Below, piece by piece: positions 53,451-63,241 of a DNA stretch of 64,000 bases. Location: the NCBI GenBank assembly GCA_963698405.1, contig CAVOQT010000017.1, forward strand, positions 186,001 to 250,000, in the 5' to 3' direction. Numbering within the stretch: position 1 is the first letter of the stretch; every line of letters starts with the position of its first letter. A program made the translations under genes and the position numbers. The notes under the pieces are model-generated. The model was given only the letters and a program-made list of their open reading frames with translations, had not been told where the DNA came from and did not search any database. The DNA comes from SHZI01 sp963698405 (lineage in GTDB: Bacteria > Pseudomonadota > Gammaproteobacteria > Steroidobacterales > GCA-2729495).

Positions 53451-55385
53451 TCAGGTCTGGGTCCGGTGCTGACTGGCAGGCTCACCAATCCCTGGCTCGC
53501 CGCCTTTGCTCACGCCATCTGCAACCGTAGCGGGCGCACCCGGGCCACCGCTGTCCCAGCCCTCCGGCGGCCGTGGCTCACGACCCGCCATGATGTCGCG
53601 TATCTGGCTTTCGTCGATGGTCTCGTACTTCATGAGCGCATCAGACATCGCATGCAACTTGTCCATGTTGCTGGTGAGAATGCTGGACGCCTGCCGGTAA
53701 TTCGTATCGATGATATTGCGCACTTCTTCATCGATGGCATGGATGGTGACGTCGGACACCTGCTTGTGACTGGTGACGCTGCGGCCGAGAAATACCTCGC
53801 CGTCTTCTTCCGTATAGGTCAATGGGCCAAGGCGCTCCGACAGACCCCACTTCGTGACCATGTTACGGGCGATCTCAGTTGCCCGCTCAATATCGTTCGA
53901 GGCACCGGTCGTCACCGACTCCTTGCCGAACACCAGCTCCTCGGCAACACGTCCGCCGAACAGGCTGGATATCTGGCTATTGAGACGCCGCTTGCTGTAA
54001 CTGTAGCGATCTTCCTCGGGCAGAAACATGGTGACGCCGAGTGCGCGACCGCGCGGAATGATACTCACCTTGTAGACCGGATCATGATCCGGAACCGAAA
54101 GCCCGACGATCGCATGGCCGGCCTCATGGTAGGCCGTCAGACGCCGCTCAGTCTCATTCATCACCATCGAGCGCCGCTCGGCGCCCATCATGATCTTGTC
54201 CTTGGCTTTCTCGAACTCTTCCATGGTTACCGTGCGCCGGTTGGCACGGGCAGCAAACAGTGCAGCCTCATTCACCAAGTTGGCAAGATCGGCGCCGGAG
54301 AAGCCCGGCGTGCCACGCGCGATGACACTGGGCCGCACGTCATCCGACAGCGGCACCTTGCGCATATGCACTTTCAGAATCTGCTCGCGCCCGCGCACAT
54401 CCGGCAATGGCACTACAACCTGACGGTCAAAGCGACCGGGACGGAGCAAGGCCGGATCGAGCACATCGGGACGATTGGTCGCCGCGATGACGATGACTCC
54501 TTCGCTGCCCTCAAAACCGTCCATCTCGACCAGCAGCTGATTCAGTGTCTGTTCGCGCTCATCGTGGCCGCCGCCGAGACCGGCGCCGCGATGCCGACCA
54601 ACTGCATCGATCTCATCGATGAAGATGATGCACGGGGCATGCTTCTTGGCCTGTTCAAACATATCCCTGACCCGGGATGCGCCGACGCCGACAAACATCT
54701 CGACGAAGTCGGAGCCGGAGATGGTAAAGAACGGTACTTTGGCTTCACCGGCAATGGCACGCGCCAGCAGGGTCTTGCCTGTACCGGGCGAGCCCACCAT
54801 CAGTACGCCCTTCGGAATCTTGCCACCGAGACGCTGGAACTTTGCCGGGTCCTTGAGGAACTCGACAATCTCCACGACTTCGTTCTTGGCCTCTTCCACA
54901 CCGGCCACATCAGCAAAGGTGACTTTGATCTGGTCTTCGCTGAGCAGCCTTGCCTTGCTCTTGCCGAATGACATGGCACCCCGGCCACCGCCACCGCCCT
55001 GCATCTGGCGCATGAAGTAGACCCAGACGCCGATCAGCAAAAGGACCGGGAATGAATTGATGAACAGGCTGACCAGGATGCTCTGGCTCTTTGGTGCCGC
55101 CGCACTGATGCGAACATTGTTTCTCTTGAGCTCACCGATCAACGCAGTGTTGTCAGTCTCGGGGCTGTAGGTCGTGAACCGGTCGCCCGTACCCTTGAAG
55201 CCATTGATGGTGTAACCCTCAAAGACGACCTGATCGACTTGGCCAGCGCTGACCAGATCCAGAAACTCGGAATACTCGAGCGTGTCGGACTGACGGCTAC
55301 CCGTACTGAAACTCTGAAAGACCGTCAGCAAAACGATGGCGATGACGATCCAGAGAATAATATTCTTGGCTAAATCATTGAGCAC
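53451..55385 (-). CDS. ftsH: ATP-dependent zinc metalloprotease FtsH
   Basis: A 644-aa membrane-anchored AAA protease. Two transmembrane segments (IILWIVIAIVLLTVF near 9-23, and FPVLLLIGVWVYFM near 112-125) flank a periplasmic domain. Walker A is GSPGTGKT (198-205), followed by the second region of homology ATNRPDVLDPALLRPGRFD and the zinc motif HEAGH (420-424). It degrades LpxC, sigma-32 and misfolded membrane proteins in relatives. The start is GTG at 55385. Confidence 0.97.
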   Translation of the reverse strand: MLNDLAKNIILWIVIAIVLLTVFQSFSTGSRQSDTLEYSEFLDLVSAGQVDQVVFEGYTINGFKGTGDRFTTYSPETDNTALIGELKRNNVRISAAAPKSQSILVSLFINSFPVLLLIGVWVYFMRQMQGGGGGRGAMSFGKSKARLLSEDQIKVTFADVAGVEEAKNEVVEIVEFLKDPAKFQRLGGKIPKGVLMVGSPGTGKTLLARAIAGEAKVPFFTISGSDFVEMFVGVGASRVRDMFEQAKKHAPCIIFIDEIDAVGRHRGAGLGGGHDEREQTLNQLLVEMDGFEGSEGVIVIAATNRPDVLDPALLRPGRFDRQVVVPLPDVRGREQILKVHMRKVPLSDDVRPSVIARGTPGFSGADLANLVNEAALFAARANRRTVTMEEFEKAKDKIMMGAERRSMVMNETERRLTAYHEAGHAIVGLSVPDHDPVYKVSIIPRGRALGVTMFLPEEDRYSYSKRRLNSQISSLFGGRVAEELVFGKESVTTGASNDIERATEIARNMVTKWGLSERLGPLTYTEEDGEVFLGRSVTSHKQVSDVTIHAIDEEVRNIIDTNYRQASSILTSNMDKLHAMSDALMKYETIDESQIRDIMAGREPRPPEGWDSGGPGAPATVADGVSKGGEPGIGEPASQHRTQT

Positions 55386-55445
55386 GGGGGTGGCCCTCTT
55401 GGAAACTGGGCGTCAAAATTATGACGGTGTTCTGTTTAGACCCTA

Positions 55446-56066
55446 CTACAACCGGAAGTTTCTTGCTACCAGATAAGTCTCCCGGTTTCCGGCCCGGGAA
55501 GCAGGGGGCTTTCTCATCCGTACCGACTCAAAACGTGAGCGAACTGCGTCGATGTATTCCTGGAAGCCCTCACCCTGAAACAGCTTTACCACCATATGGC
55601 CCCGCTCCCGCAGGACCTGGCCCGCAAAGTCGAGGGCAAGTTCGGCCAGGTACATGCTGCGTGGCTGATCGACAGTGCGCACACCACTCATATTGGGTGC
55701 CAGATCGGACAATACAAGGTCGACCTTGGCCGACCCAAGCACGCCGAGCAAGGCCTGCAGGGTTTCATCATCCCGGAAGTCACCTTGCAGAACCTCTACC
55801 CCTGGCAGGGGCGGCATTTCCAGGATATCGAGAGCAACTACACGCCCCCTTGGGCCTACAATTGATGCCGCATACTGACTCCAGGCACCCGGTGCAGCAC
55901 CCAGATCGACGACGATACTGCCCGACGCCATGAGCTTTTCGACGCGCTGCAACTCTGACAGCTTGAAAATCGCCCGGGACCGCCAACCCTCAGCATGCGC
56001 CTTGCGCACGAAGGGGTCGCGCGCCTGCCTCTGCTTCCATCGCGCGCTAGAGGTGCTCTTGGCCAC
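55446..56066 (-). CDS. rlmE: 23S rRNA 2'-O-methyltransferase (U2552), RlmE/RrmJ/FtsJ
   Basis: A 206-aa SAM-dependent methyltransferase. SAM site VVDLGAAPGAWSQYA, catalytic Asp in DLVLSDLAPNMSG and Lys in HMVVKLFQGEGF, with the early Lys in RSRAIFKLSELQ, giving the K-D-K-E tetrad. The GTG at 56066 begins MAKSTSSARWKQRQARDPFV. It is 60 nt upstream of ftsH and 24 nt after greA; the yhbY gene often found here is absent. Confidence 0.96.
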   Translation of the reverse strand: MAKSTSSARWKQRQARDPFVRKAHAEGWRSRAIFKLSELQRVEKLMASGSIVVDLGAAPGAWSQYAASIVGPRGRVVALDILEMPPLPGVEVLQGDFRDDETLQALLGVLGSAKVDLVLSDLAPNMSGVRTVDQPRSMYLAELALDFAGQVLRERGHMVVKLFQGEGFQEYIDAVRSRFESVRMRKPPASRAGNRETYLVARNFRL

Positions 56067-56090
56067 CGGGCACCGCGATACAGCAAAGGC

Positions 56091-56567
56091 TCACAGGTAT
56101 TCGATCCGCATGATCTCGTAATTCCGCTCGCCACCCGGGGCCATCATGGAGACCAGATCACCCTCCATGTGCCCGATCAGTGCCCGGGCCAGCGGTGAGG
56201 AAATCGAAATCAAACCGATCTTCATGTCTGCTTCATATTCGCCAACGATGCGATAACAGATTTCCCGGCCATCATCCTCGTCAACCAGATTCACCGTTGC
56301 GCCGAAGACAATCTTCTTCGTTCCCGCCAGCCGCGCCACATCGATGATCTCAGCGATCGAGAGCAGCATCTCCAGCTCCCGGATCCGGCCTTCCATGAAA
56401 GCCTGCTGTTCCTTGGCAGCGTGATATTCAGCGTTTTCCTTGAGATCACCGTGCGCACGCGCCTCGGAGATCGCCTTGATCACCCTGGGCCGCGACTCTG
56501 TCTTGAGGACACGGATCTCATCGCGGAGTTTTTCGGCGCCGGCAGCCGTTAACGGCATTCTTTTCAC
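56091..56567 (-). CDS. greA: Transcription elongation factor GreA
   Basis: A 158-aa coiled-coil factor stimulating transcript cleavage by backtracked RNA polymerase. The N-terminal hairpin contains ARAHGDLKENAEYHAAKEQQ, with the acidic tip, and the C-terminal domain has ISISSPLARALIGHMEGD. The GTG at 56567 overlaps the carB stop (GTGA) and has GGGAG 7 nt upstream; an internal ATG at codon 4 is the alternative. Confidence 0.96.
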   Translation of the reverse strand: MKRMPLTAAGAEKLRDEIRVLKTESRPRVIKAISEARAHGDLKENAEYHAAKEQQAFMEGRIRELEMLLSIAEIIDVARLAGTKKIVFGATVNLVDEDDGREICYRIVGEYEADMKIGLISISSPLARALIGHMEGDLVSMMAPGGERNYEIMRIEYL

Positions 56568-59500
56568 TGTACGACTCCCGCATGCAGATCCTGCAGCCGA
56601 TTGACGCTGCCACCATCAAGATGATCCAGCGCATAGCTGGTGGCAATCGCTGCCGGCATGGTCGTGTAATAGGTGACTTTCTTGTGCACCGCTGCTGCAC
56701 GGATCGAGTGTGACTCGCGGATCGCCTGCTTGCCTTCAGTCGTATTGACGATGAAATGAATCTCGTCATTCTTGATCATGTCCACGACATGTGGACGGCC
56801 CTCGCGAACCTTGTTGACCCGTCGACAGGCAACACCGGCCTTGGCAAGCACCACAGCCGTGCCGCCAGTTGCAATCAGGTCAAAGCCACGATCCAGCAAC
56901 AGCTTGCCAAGCTTCACCGCGGCCGGCTTGTCCCGGTCGCGCACGGACAAAAACGCGGTACCCCGCTGCGGCAGCACCACACCGGAAGCAATCTGCGCTT
57001 TGGCGTAGGCCTCGGCAAAGGTGCGACCGGTACCCATCACCTCACCTGTCGATTTCATTTCCGGGCCGAGGATCGGATCGGCATCAGGAAATTTTCCAAA
57101 CGGGAATACGGCTTCCTTCACAGAGAAGAAACCGGGCACGATCTGCTGTGTCGCCCCCTGCTCAGCCAGCGAGATATTCAGCATGGTCTTTGCCGCAACC
57201 TTGGCCAGCGGCAAACCGATCGCCTTGGACACAAAGGGCACCGTACGCGATGCACGCGGATTGACCTCAAGCAGGTAGACCAGCCCGTTCTGGATGGCAA
57301 ACTGGGTATTCATCAGGCCGACCACATCGAGTGCCTTGGCCAGCTTGCTGACCTGGTCGATCAGTTCGGCCTGTATTTCCGCACTCAATGTAGCTGGCGG
57401 CAACGAACAACCCGAGTCGCCGGAATGGACGCCAGCCTGTTCGATATGCTCCATGATGCCGCCGATCAGAATGTCCTTGCCATCGCTGACCAGGTCGACA
57501 TCAACTTCAACTGCCTGGTCCAGAAAGCGATCCAGCAGCACCGGGCTATCGTTCGATACATTGACCGCATCTTTCATGTAGGCACGTAGATCGTCTTCGT
57601 TATGCACGACCTCCATCGCCCGTCCGCCGAGCACGAATGACGGACGGATGACCAGCGGGAAGCCGACATCACCAGCACGACGCACCGCCTCCTCCGGCGT
57701 ACGCGCGGTACAGTTTGGCGGTTGTCTGAGACCAAGTTGTTGCACGAGCTTCTGGAACAGCTCACGGTCTTCGGCGATATCAATAGAAGTCGGACTGGTG
57801 CCGACAATCGGCACACCGGACTCCTCAAGGCGACGGGCCAGCTTGAGCGGCGTCTGCCCGCCAAACTGCACGATGACACCCACCGGCTGCTCCTTGTCGA
57901 CGATCTCCATGACGTCTTCAAAGGTCAGCGGCTCGAAATACAGGCGATCCGAAGTGTCATAGTCCGTCGATACCGTTTCCGGATTGCAGTTGACCATGAT
58001 CGCTTCGTAGCCGATCTCCTTCAGCGCGAAGGCAGCATGCACGCAGCAATAATCAAACTCGATGCCCTGGCCGATACGGTTCGGGCCGCCGCCGAGAATG
58101 ATGACTTTCTTGCGCTCACTGGGTGCAGCCTCACATTCCTCTTCGTATGTGGAATAGAGATACGCGGTACTCGTCGCAAATTCTGCCGCACAGGTATCCA
58201 CGCGCTTGAAGACCGGCCTGACACCGGCCTTCAGCCGCTGCTGACGGACAAAGTCTTCGGGCATATTCAGCAAGGCAGCCAGACGGCTATCGGCAAAGCC
58301 CTTGCGCTTCAGGCTTCTCAGCAAGCCGGGCTGCAGCACCGCTATGCCGTCAGCACGCACTTTGGCCTCCAACCGAATCAGTTCCTCGATCTGCGCGAGG
58401 AACCACGGATCGATACCCGACAGGCTTGCCACCTCGTCGCAGCTCAATCCATGGCGGAACGCATCACCCACATACAGCAGTCGATCGGCACCGGGCATGC
58501 GCAACTCAAGCCGCAGTCGATCCATGTCTTCAGGAGATGGCTCGGCCGGCAGTTTCTCAACCAGACCATCGATGCCGGTCTCCAGACCACGCAGCGCTTT
58601 CTGCAGCGATTCCTGGAATGTCCGGCCCATAGCCATGACTTCGCCAACCGATTTCATCTGCGTGGTCAGCCGACTGTTGGCGCCGGGAAACTTCTCGAAG
58701 GTAAAACGCGGCACCTTGGTGACCACATAGTCGATGGTTGGCTCGAAGGAAGCCGGCGTCGCACCACCGGTGATATCGTTGCGCAATTCATCCAGCGTGT
58801 AGCCAACGGCCAGCTTGGCGGCAACCTTTGCAATCGGGAAACCGGTTGCCTTCGAGGCCAATGCTGATGAACGCGATACGCGCGGATTCATTTCGATGAC
58901 GATCATGCGGCCATCGCGGGGATTGATCGCAAACTGCACATTCGATCCGCCGGTATCCACGCCGATGCGGCGCAGTACCGCAATCGACGCATTGCGCATC
59001 AACTGGTATTCCTTGTCAGTCAGCGTCTGGGCCGGTGCCACCGTAATCGAATCGCCGGTGTGCACGCCCATCGCATCCAGGTTTTCAATCGCGCAGATAA
59101 TGATGCAGTTGTCATTGCGGTCGCGCACCACTTCCATCTCGAACTCTTTCCAGCCAATCACCGACTCCTCAAGCAGGATCTGCGTGGTCGGCGAGAGATC
59201 GAGGCCGTGGGCAGCCATCGCCTCGAATTCTTCGCGGTTATAGGCAATGCCGCTGCCACTGCCCCCCAGCGTAAACGACGGCCGGATGATGGTCGGGAAG
59301 CCGATGCGGGCCTGAGCCTGGATCGCCTCCTCCAGCGTGTGCGCAATCTCTGCATGGGCAACCGCCAGCCCGATTTCATTCATCGCCTGCCGGAACAGCT
59401 CGCGATCCTCAGCGGTATCGATCGCATCGCGTGAGGCGCCGATCATCTCGACGTCAAACTGGGCAAGAACCCCGTGACGCTCCAGATCAAGCGCGCAGTT

Positions 59501-59788
59501 CAGCGCCGTCTGACCACCCATCGTCGGCAGCAGCGCATCCGGCTTTTCCCTCTCGATGATCTTGGCAACTGTCTGCCAGGTGACTGGCTCGATGTAGACG
59601 GCATCCGCCATCTCGGGATCAGTCATGATCGTTGCAGGGTTCGAGTTGACCAAAATGACCCGGTAACCCTCCTGGCGCAGTGCCTTGCAGGCCTGTACGC
59701 CGGAATAGTCGAATTCACAGGCTTGGCCGATAACGATCGGGCCGGCGCCTATGATCAGGATGCTCTCGATGTCGGTACGACGGGGCAT
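56564..59788 (-). CDS. carB: Carbamoyl-phosphate synthase large subunit
   Basis: A 1074-aa ammonia-channelling synthase with two tandem ATP-grasp halves (LGGSGSGIAYNREEFEAM in the first, VLGGRAMEVVHNEDDL in the second) and a C-terminal MGS allosteric domain. It makes carbamoyl phosphate for arginine and pyrimidines. It begins 39 nt after carA. Confidence 0.98.
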   Translation of the reverse strand: MPRRTDIESILIIGAGPIVIGQACEFDYSGVQACKALRQEGYRVILVNSNPATIMTDPEMADAVYIEPVTWQTVAKIIEREKPDALLPTMGGQTALNCALDLERHGVLAQFDVEMIGASRDAIDTAEDRELFRQAMNEIGLAVAHAEIAHTLEEAIQAQARIGFPTIIRPSFTLGGSGSGIAYNREEFEAMAAHGLDLSPTTQILLEESVIGWKEFEMEVVRDRNDNCIIICAIENLDAMGVHTGDSITVAPAQTLTDKEYQLMRNASIAVLRRIGVDTGGSNVQFAINPRDGRMIVIEMNPRVSRSSALASKATGFPIAKVAAKLAVGYTLDELRNDITGGATPASFEPTIDYVVTKVPRFTFEKFPGANSRLTTQMKSVGEVMAMGRTFQESLQKALRGLETGIDGLVEKLPAEPSPEDMDRLRLELRMPGADRLLYVGDAFRHGLSCDEVASLSGIDPWFLAQIEELIRLEAKVRADGIAVLQPGLLRSLKRKGFADSRLAALLNMPEDFVRQQRLKAGVRPVFKRVDTCAAEFATSTAYLYSTYEEECEAAPSERKKVIILGGGPNRIGQGIEFDYCCVHAAFALKEIGYEAIMVNCNPETVSTDYDTSDRLYFEPLTFEDVMEIVDKEQPVGVIVQFGGQTPLKLARRLEESGVPIVGTSPTSIDIAEDRELFQKLVQQLGLRQPPNCTARTPEEAVRRAGDVGFPLVIRPSFVLGGRAMEVVHNEDDLRAYMKDAVNVSNDSPVLLDRFLDQAVEVDVDLVSDGKDILIGGIMEHIEQAGVHSGDSGCSLPPATLSAEIQAELIDQVSKLAKALDVVGLMNTQFAIQNGLVYLLEVNPRASRTVPFVSKAIGLPLAKVAAKTMLNISLAEQGATQQIVPGFFSVKEAVFPFGKFPDADPILGPEMKSTGEVMGTGRTFAEAYAKAQIASGVVLPQRGTAFLSVRDRDKPAAVKLGKLLLDRGFDLIATGGTAVVLAKAGVACRRVNKVREGRPHVVDMIKNDEIHFIVNTTEGKQAIRESHSIRAAAVHKKVTYYTTMPAAIATSYALDHLDGGSVNRLQDLHAGVVQ

Positions 59789-59827
59789 GGCTACTCTGAG
59801 TCAGGAATCGCTGGAAAAACCCGTTAC

Positions 59828-60982
59828 TTACTTGCCAGCGGCCGTAGCCGCGCCCTGCTGCACGCGCTGGCGCATCAGGCTGCTAAAACGTGCAAACAAC
59901 GGCCGAATATCATGAGGCCCCGGACTGGCTTCCGGATGCCCTTGAAAACTATAAGCAGGACAATCAGTTCGCTCTATCCCCTGAAGTGAATTATCAAACA
60001 GGGAGCGGTGTGTCGGCCGCAGATTGTCCGGCAGGCTGGCCTCATCCACGGCAAAGCCATGGTTCTGGCTGGTAATCATCACGCGACCGGTTTCGAGGTC
60101 CAGCACCGGATGGTTGGCGCCGTGATGACCGAACTTCATCTTGACGGTTTTCGCACCGCTGGCCAAACCGAGCAACTGGTGGCCGAGGCAGATACCGAAC
60201 ACCGGGGTGCCCGTTGCGAGGATCTGCCGGATCGCCTCGATGGCATAGGTGCAGGGCTCGGGGTCACCCGGTCCGTTGGACAGAAAAACACCATCCGGAC
60301 GCCTTGCCAGCACTTCTTCAGCCGGTGTCTGCGCAGGCACTACGGTAACGCGACATCCGTTATCAACCAGCAGACGGAGAATGCTGCGCTTGATGCCGAA
60401 ATCATAAGCCACCACTTCAAAGGCACCGCTGCGCTTTGGCCTGACCGGTGCGGGACCTGGCCAGGCTGCGCCCAGATTCCACTGATAGCTGTCCTTGGCG
60501 CTGACGATCTTCGCCAGGTCCATGCCAGCCAGACCGGGAAAGCGCCGTGCATGATCGACTGCGGTGCGCGGATCAACCTCACCGGTCATGATGCAGCCGG
60601 ACATCGCACCCTTGTCGCGCAGGATCCGCGTCAGCTTCCGGGTATCGATCTCGGCGATGGCCACGATCCCGCCACGCCGCAGGAATTCAGGCAACGGCAC
60701 TTCGGCACGCCAGCTGCTGGAGACCGCAGGCAGGTCACGGATCACGAGGCCGGCGGCAAAGATCCGCTCGCTCTCATGATCCTCGCTGTTGGTGCCCGTA
60801 TTGCCGATATGCGGATAAGTCAGTGTGACGATCTGTCGGCAATAGGAGGGATCGGTAAGGATCTCCTGATAGCCGGTCATCGCCGTATTGAACACCACCT
60901 CACCGATGGTGCGGCCCGGTGCGCCGACCGAAATGCCGTGAAACAGCGTACCGTCGCGCAATGCCAGCAGCGCAGCTTCCAT
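59828..60982 (-). CDS. carA: Carbamoyl-phosphate synthase small subunit (glutaminase)
   Basis: A 384-aa class I glutamine amidotransferase supplying ammonia to CarB. The nucleophile elbow is VFGICLGHQLLGLASG, and the His/Glu pair lies in YSFQGHPEASPGP. The N-terminal CPSase domain has FNTAMTGYQEILTDPSY. The ATG is at 60982. The 171-nt leader upstream carries a promoter-like TAGAAT and a stem-loop. Confidence 0.97.
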   Translation of the reverse strand: MEAALLALRDGTLFHGISVGAPGRTIGEVVFNTAMTGYQEILTDPSYCRQIVTLTYPHIGNTGTNSEDHESERIFAAGLVIRDLPAVSSSWRAEVPLPEFLRRGGIVAIAEIDTRKLTRILRDKGAMSGCIMTGEVDPRTAVDHARRFPGLAGMDLAKIVSAKDSYQWNLGAAWPGPAPVRPKRSGAFEVVAYDFGIKRSILRLLVDNGCRVTVVPAQTPAEEVLARRPDGVFLSNGPGDPEPCTYAIEAIRQILATGTPVFGICLGHQLLGLASGAKTVKMKFGHHGANHPVLDLETGRVMITSQNHGFAVDEASLPDNLRPTHRSLFDNSLQGIERTDCPAYSFQGHPEASPGPHDIRPLFARFSSLMRQRVQQGAATAAGK

Positions 60983-61040
60983 TACTCTGCCACCTGCGAT
61001 GATCGAATGATTTCTGTTTTTGATAGGCGCATATACACGC

Positions 61041-61105
61041 AGCGGGAGACAGCCTGTCCGGGCCCTCCCGCTCTGCTGGTTTTGTTGGGGACCCGCGGCA
61101 TTCTA
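61041..61105 (-). promoter_or_regulatory. Candidate carA promoter and leader stem-loop
   Basis: In the 171-nt dapB-carA gap the minus strand carries TAGAAT (61105-61100) with a GC-rich discriminator but only a weak -35. Downstream an 8-bp stem, AGCGGGAG (61072-61065) with CTCCCGCT (61048-61041), encloses further short pairing. It lies about 60 nt before carA. A role in pyrimidine- or arginine-responsive control is a guess. Confidence 0.35.
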
Positions 61106-61153
61106 AACGACGAGGGCTGGCGTGGACACCCCCTCTAGGCGCGAATAAAGCGA

Positions 61154-61963
61154 CTAGCGGGCAGACAGTCCCAGCACATCCTGCATCGAATAGAGACCAG
61201 CGGACTGACTGGTCAGCCAGTCCGCTGCGCGCAGCGCACCACGCGCAAATAACGCGCGATCGGTGGCCCGGTGAGTGAGTTCAATCAACTCTTCGTCGCT
61301 GGCCAGCAATACGCTGTGATCGCCCACGATCGAACCCGCACGAACAGAAGCAAAGCCGATGGCCTGCGCGGCGCGCTCCGCATTGAGTTTGCTGCGGTCA
61401 TAAACAGCGACATCAGCCAGCATCAGTGCGCGCGCCTGTGCCACCGCCTCGCCCAACTGCAGTGCCGTTCCCGATGGCGCATCCTTTTTTGCCCGGTGGT
61501 GCGCTTCAGAAATCTCGACATCAAAATCCGGGCCCAGCAGGCGCGTAGCCTGCCGCACCAACTCGGTCAGCACGGTGATACCAATGCTCATATTGCGTGA
61601 ATACAGCACCGCAATGCTGCCAGCCGCTGACTTCAGTGCGGCAAGCTCTGCTGCGCCAAGCCCGGTCGTACCGACCACCAGGCTGCAGCTGCGTGCCGCA
61701 CAGGCCCGTGCATGTCGCTCGGTCGCTGCCGGCGCCGTGAAATCGATCGCCACATCGCAATTCGCAAGTGCCGTGTCCAGCTGGTCGGTCAGCAGCACAC
61801 CCAGTGCATCCAGTCCGGCGAGCTGGCCAGCATCCCGACCTGCCGTCGCATGCCCGGGCTCCGTGAGGGCGCCCGACAGTGTCGCCGTGTCGCTGGCGGC
61901 AATCAGACGAATCAGGGCCATGCCCATGCGCCCGTTTGCACCGAGGATTGCTATACGTTGCAT
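61154..61963 (-). CDS. dapB: 4-hydroxy-tetrahydrodipicolinate reductase
   Basis: A 269-aa enzyme of lysine and diaminopimelate synthesis. It has an N-terminal Rossmann motif IAILGANGRMGMALIRL, the VVGTTGLG strand, and the catalytic HHRAKKDAPSGTALQ region. The ATG at 61963 is used; an upstream GTG adds four residues. It lies 20 nt after dnaJ. Confidence 0.96.
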   Translation of the reverse strand: MQRIAILGANGRMGMALIRLIAASDTATLSGALTEPGHATAGRDAGQLAGLDALGVLLTDQLDTALANCDVAIDFTAPAATERHARACAARSCSLVVGTTGLGAAELAALKSAAGSIAVLYSRNMSIGITVLTELVRQATRLLGPDFDVEISEAHHRAKKDAPSGTALQLGEAVAQARALMLADVAVYDRSKLNAERAAQAIGFASVRAGSIVGDHSVLLASDEELIELTHRATDRALFARGALRAADWLTSQSAGLYSMQDVLGLSAR

Positions 61964-61983
61964 ACCGATCACCACACTGCGAT

Positions 61984-63126
61984 TCAGGAACCGACTTTAG
62001 CGAAGAAACGTCGCACGCCATCAAACCATGACTGGCTACGCGGCCGATGCCGGTCGCCGCCAGCGAGCAAGGCCTCGTTGAAGCCTTCCAGCAGCTTCTT
62101 CTGCGCAGCAGTGAGCTTGATCGGCGTCTCGACTTCAACCCGACAATAGAGATCCCCGGGGCCACTGCCACGCACCGGGCGCACACCCTTGCCGCGCACG
62201 CGGAAGGCACGCCCGGACTGTGTCTCTGGCGGCACCTTCAATGCCACCTCACCGCCCAGGGTTGGCACTTCTACCGTGCCACCGAGCACAGCCGTGGCAT
62301 AACTGATCGGGATCACGCAGGAAAGATCAGCACCATTGCGCTCAAAAATTTCGTGCGGCTGTATGTGTATCTCCACATACAGATCGCCGGCTGGACCGCC
62401 GTTCTGCCCAGCCTCTCCTTCGCCCGACAGACGTATGCGATCACCGTTATCGACACCGGCCGGCACCTTCACCGCCAGCGTCTTGTTCTTCTGGATACGG
62501 CCACGCCCCTGACAACTGGCGCACGGCTGCTCGATCTGCTGGCCAGAGCCACGACAGGTCGGACACGGTTGCTGGATTGAGAAATGGCCACGCGTCATTC
62601 GCACCTGGCCGTTGCCCTCACAGGTACGGCAGGTAACCGGCTTGGTACCCGGCTTCGCACCGGAGCCTTCGCAGGTGGTACAGACCACCAGCGTCGGCAG
62701 CTGCAGATTGACGGTATCACCGAAAACCGCCTGCTCCAGAGTCAACGCAAGTTCATAACGCAGATCTGCGCCACGGAATACGGTCGAACGCCCACGTCGT
62801 CCGCCGCCGCCAAAAATGTCGCCGAAGACATCACCGAAGATGTCGCCGAAGGCATCGCCGGGATTAAAGCCCTGACCACCCCGACCACCACCGGCCGCCG
62901 CATCCAGTCCGGCGTGACCGAACTGGTCATAGGTAGCGCGCTTCTGCTGGTCAGAGAGAACCTCGTAGGCCTCCTTGACGTCCTTGAACTCAGCCTCGGT
63001 CTTGGTATCGCCGGCATTGCGATCCGGATGCAGCTTCATGGCCAGGCGACGGTAGGCCTTCTTGATATCAGCCTCGGCCGCATCCCGGCCGACATCGAGT
63101 ACCTCGTAATAGTCGCGCTTCGTCAT
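61984..63126 (-). CDS. dnaJ: Co-chaperone DnaJ
   Basis: A 380-aa type I J-protein with the J domain HPD at 33-35, a Gly/Phe-rich linker (GGGRGGQGFNPGDAFGDIF), and four zinc-binding repeats (CTTCEGSG, CRTCEGNG, CPTCRGSG, CASCQGRG), then two substrate-binding domains. It delivers clients to DnaK and stimulates its ATPase. Confidence 0.98.
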   Translation of the reverse strand: MTKRDYYEVLDVGRDAAEADIKKAYRRLAMKLHPDRNAGDTKTEAEFKDVKEAYEVLSDQQKRATYDQFGHAGLDAAAGGGRGGQGFNPGDAFGDIFGDVFGDIFGGGGRRGRSTVFRGADLRYELALTLEQAVFGDTVNLQLPTLVVCTTCEGSGAKPGTKPVTCRTCEGNGQVRMTRGHFSIQQPCPTCRGSGQQIEQPCASCQGRGRIQKNKTLAVKVPAGVDNGDRIRLSGEGEAGQNGGPAGDLYVEIHIQPHEIFERNGADLSCVIPISYATAVLGGTVEVPTLGGEVALKVPPETQSGRAFRVRGKGVRPVRGSGPGDLYCRVEVETPIKLTAAQKKLLEGFNEALLAGGDRHRPRSQSWFDGVRRFFAKVGS

Positions 63127-63176
63127 GTGCTATCCGTTTATCTTGCGGGCGGTTGCCGGCCCGTCGCCAATACAGA

Positions 63177-63205
63177 GGCGGCCCGGTGCACCGCACCAGG
63201 CCGCC
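63177..63205 (-). other. Strong hairpin between dnaK and dnaJ
   Basis: About 12-13 bp of GC-rich pairing with one mismatch around a 3-nt loop, in the 115-nt dnaK-dnaJ gap. No T-run follows, so it may set the dnaK:dnaJ expression ratio through processing or partial termination. Confidence 0.5.
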
Positions 63206-63241
63206 GTCAGCCAGTTACATACGGGTCCGCAGACCCCGGGA

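Noticed and set aside
56067..56090. A yhbY gene between greA and rlmE
   Set aside because: Only 24 nt separate the two genes; there is no room for it.
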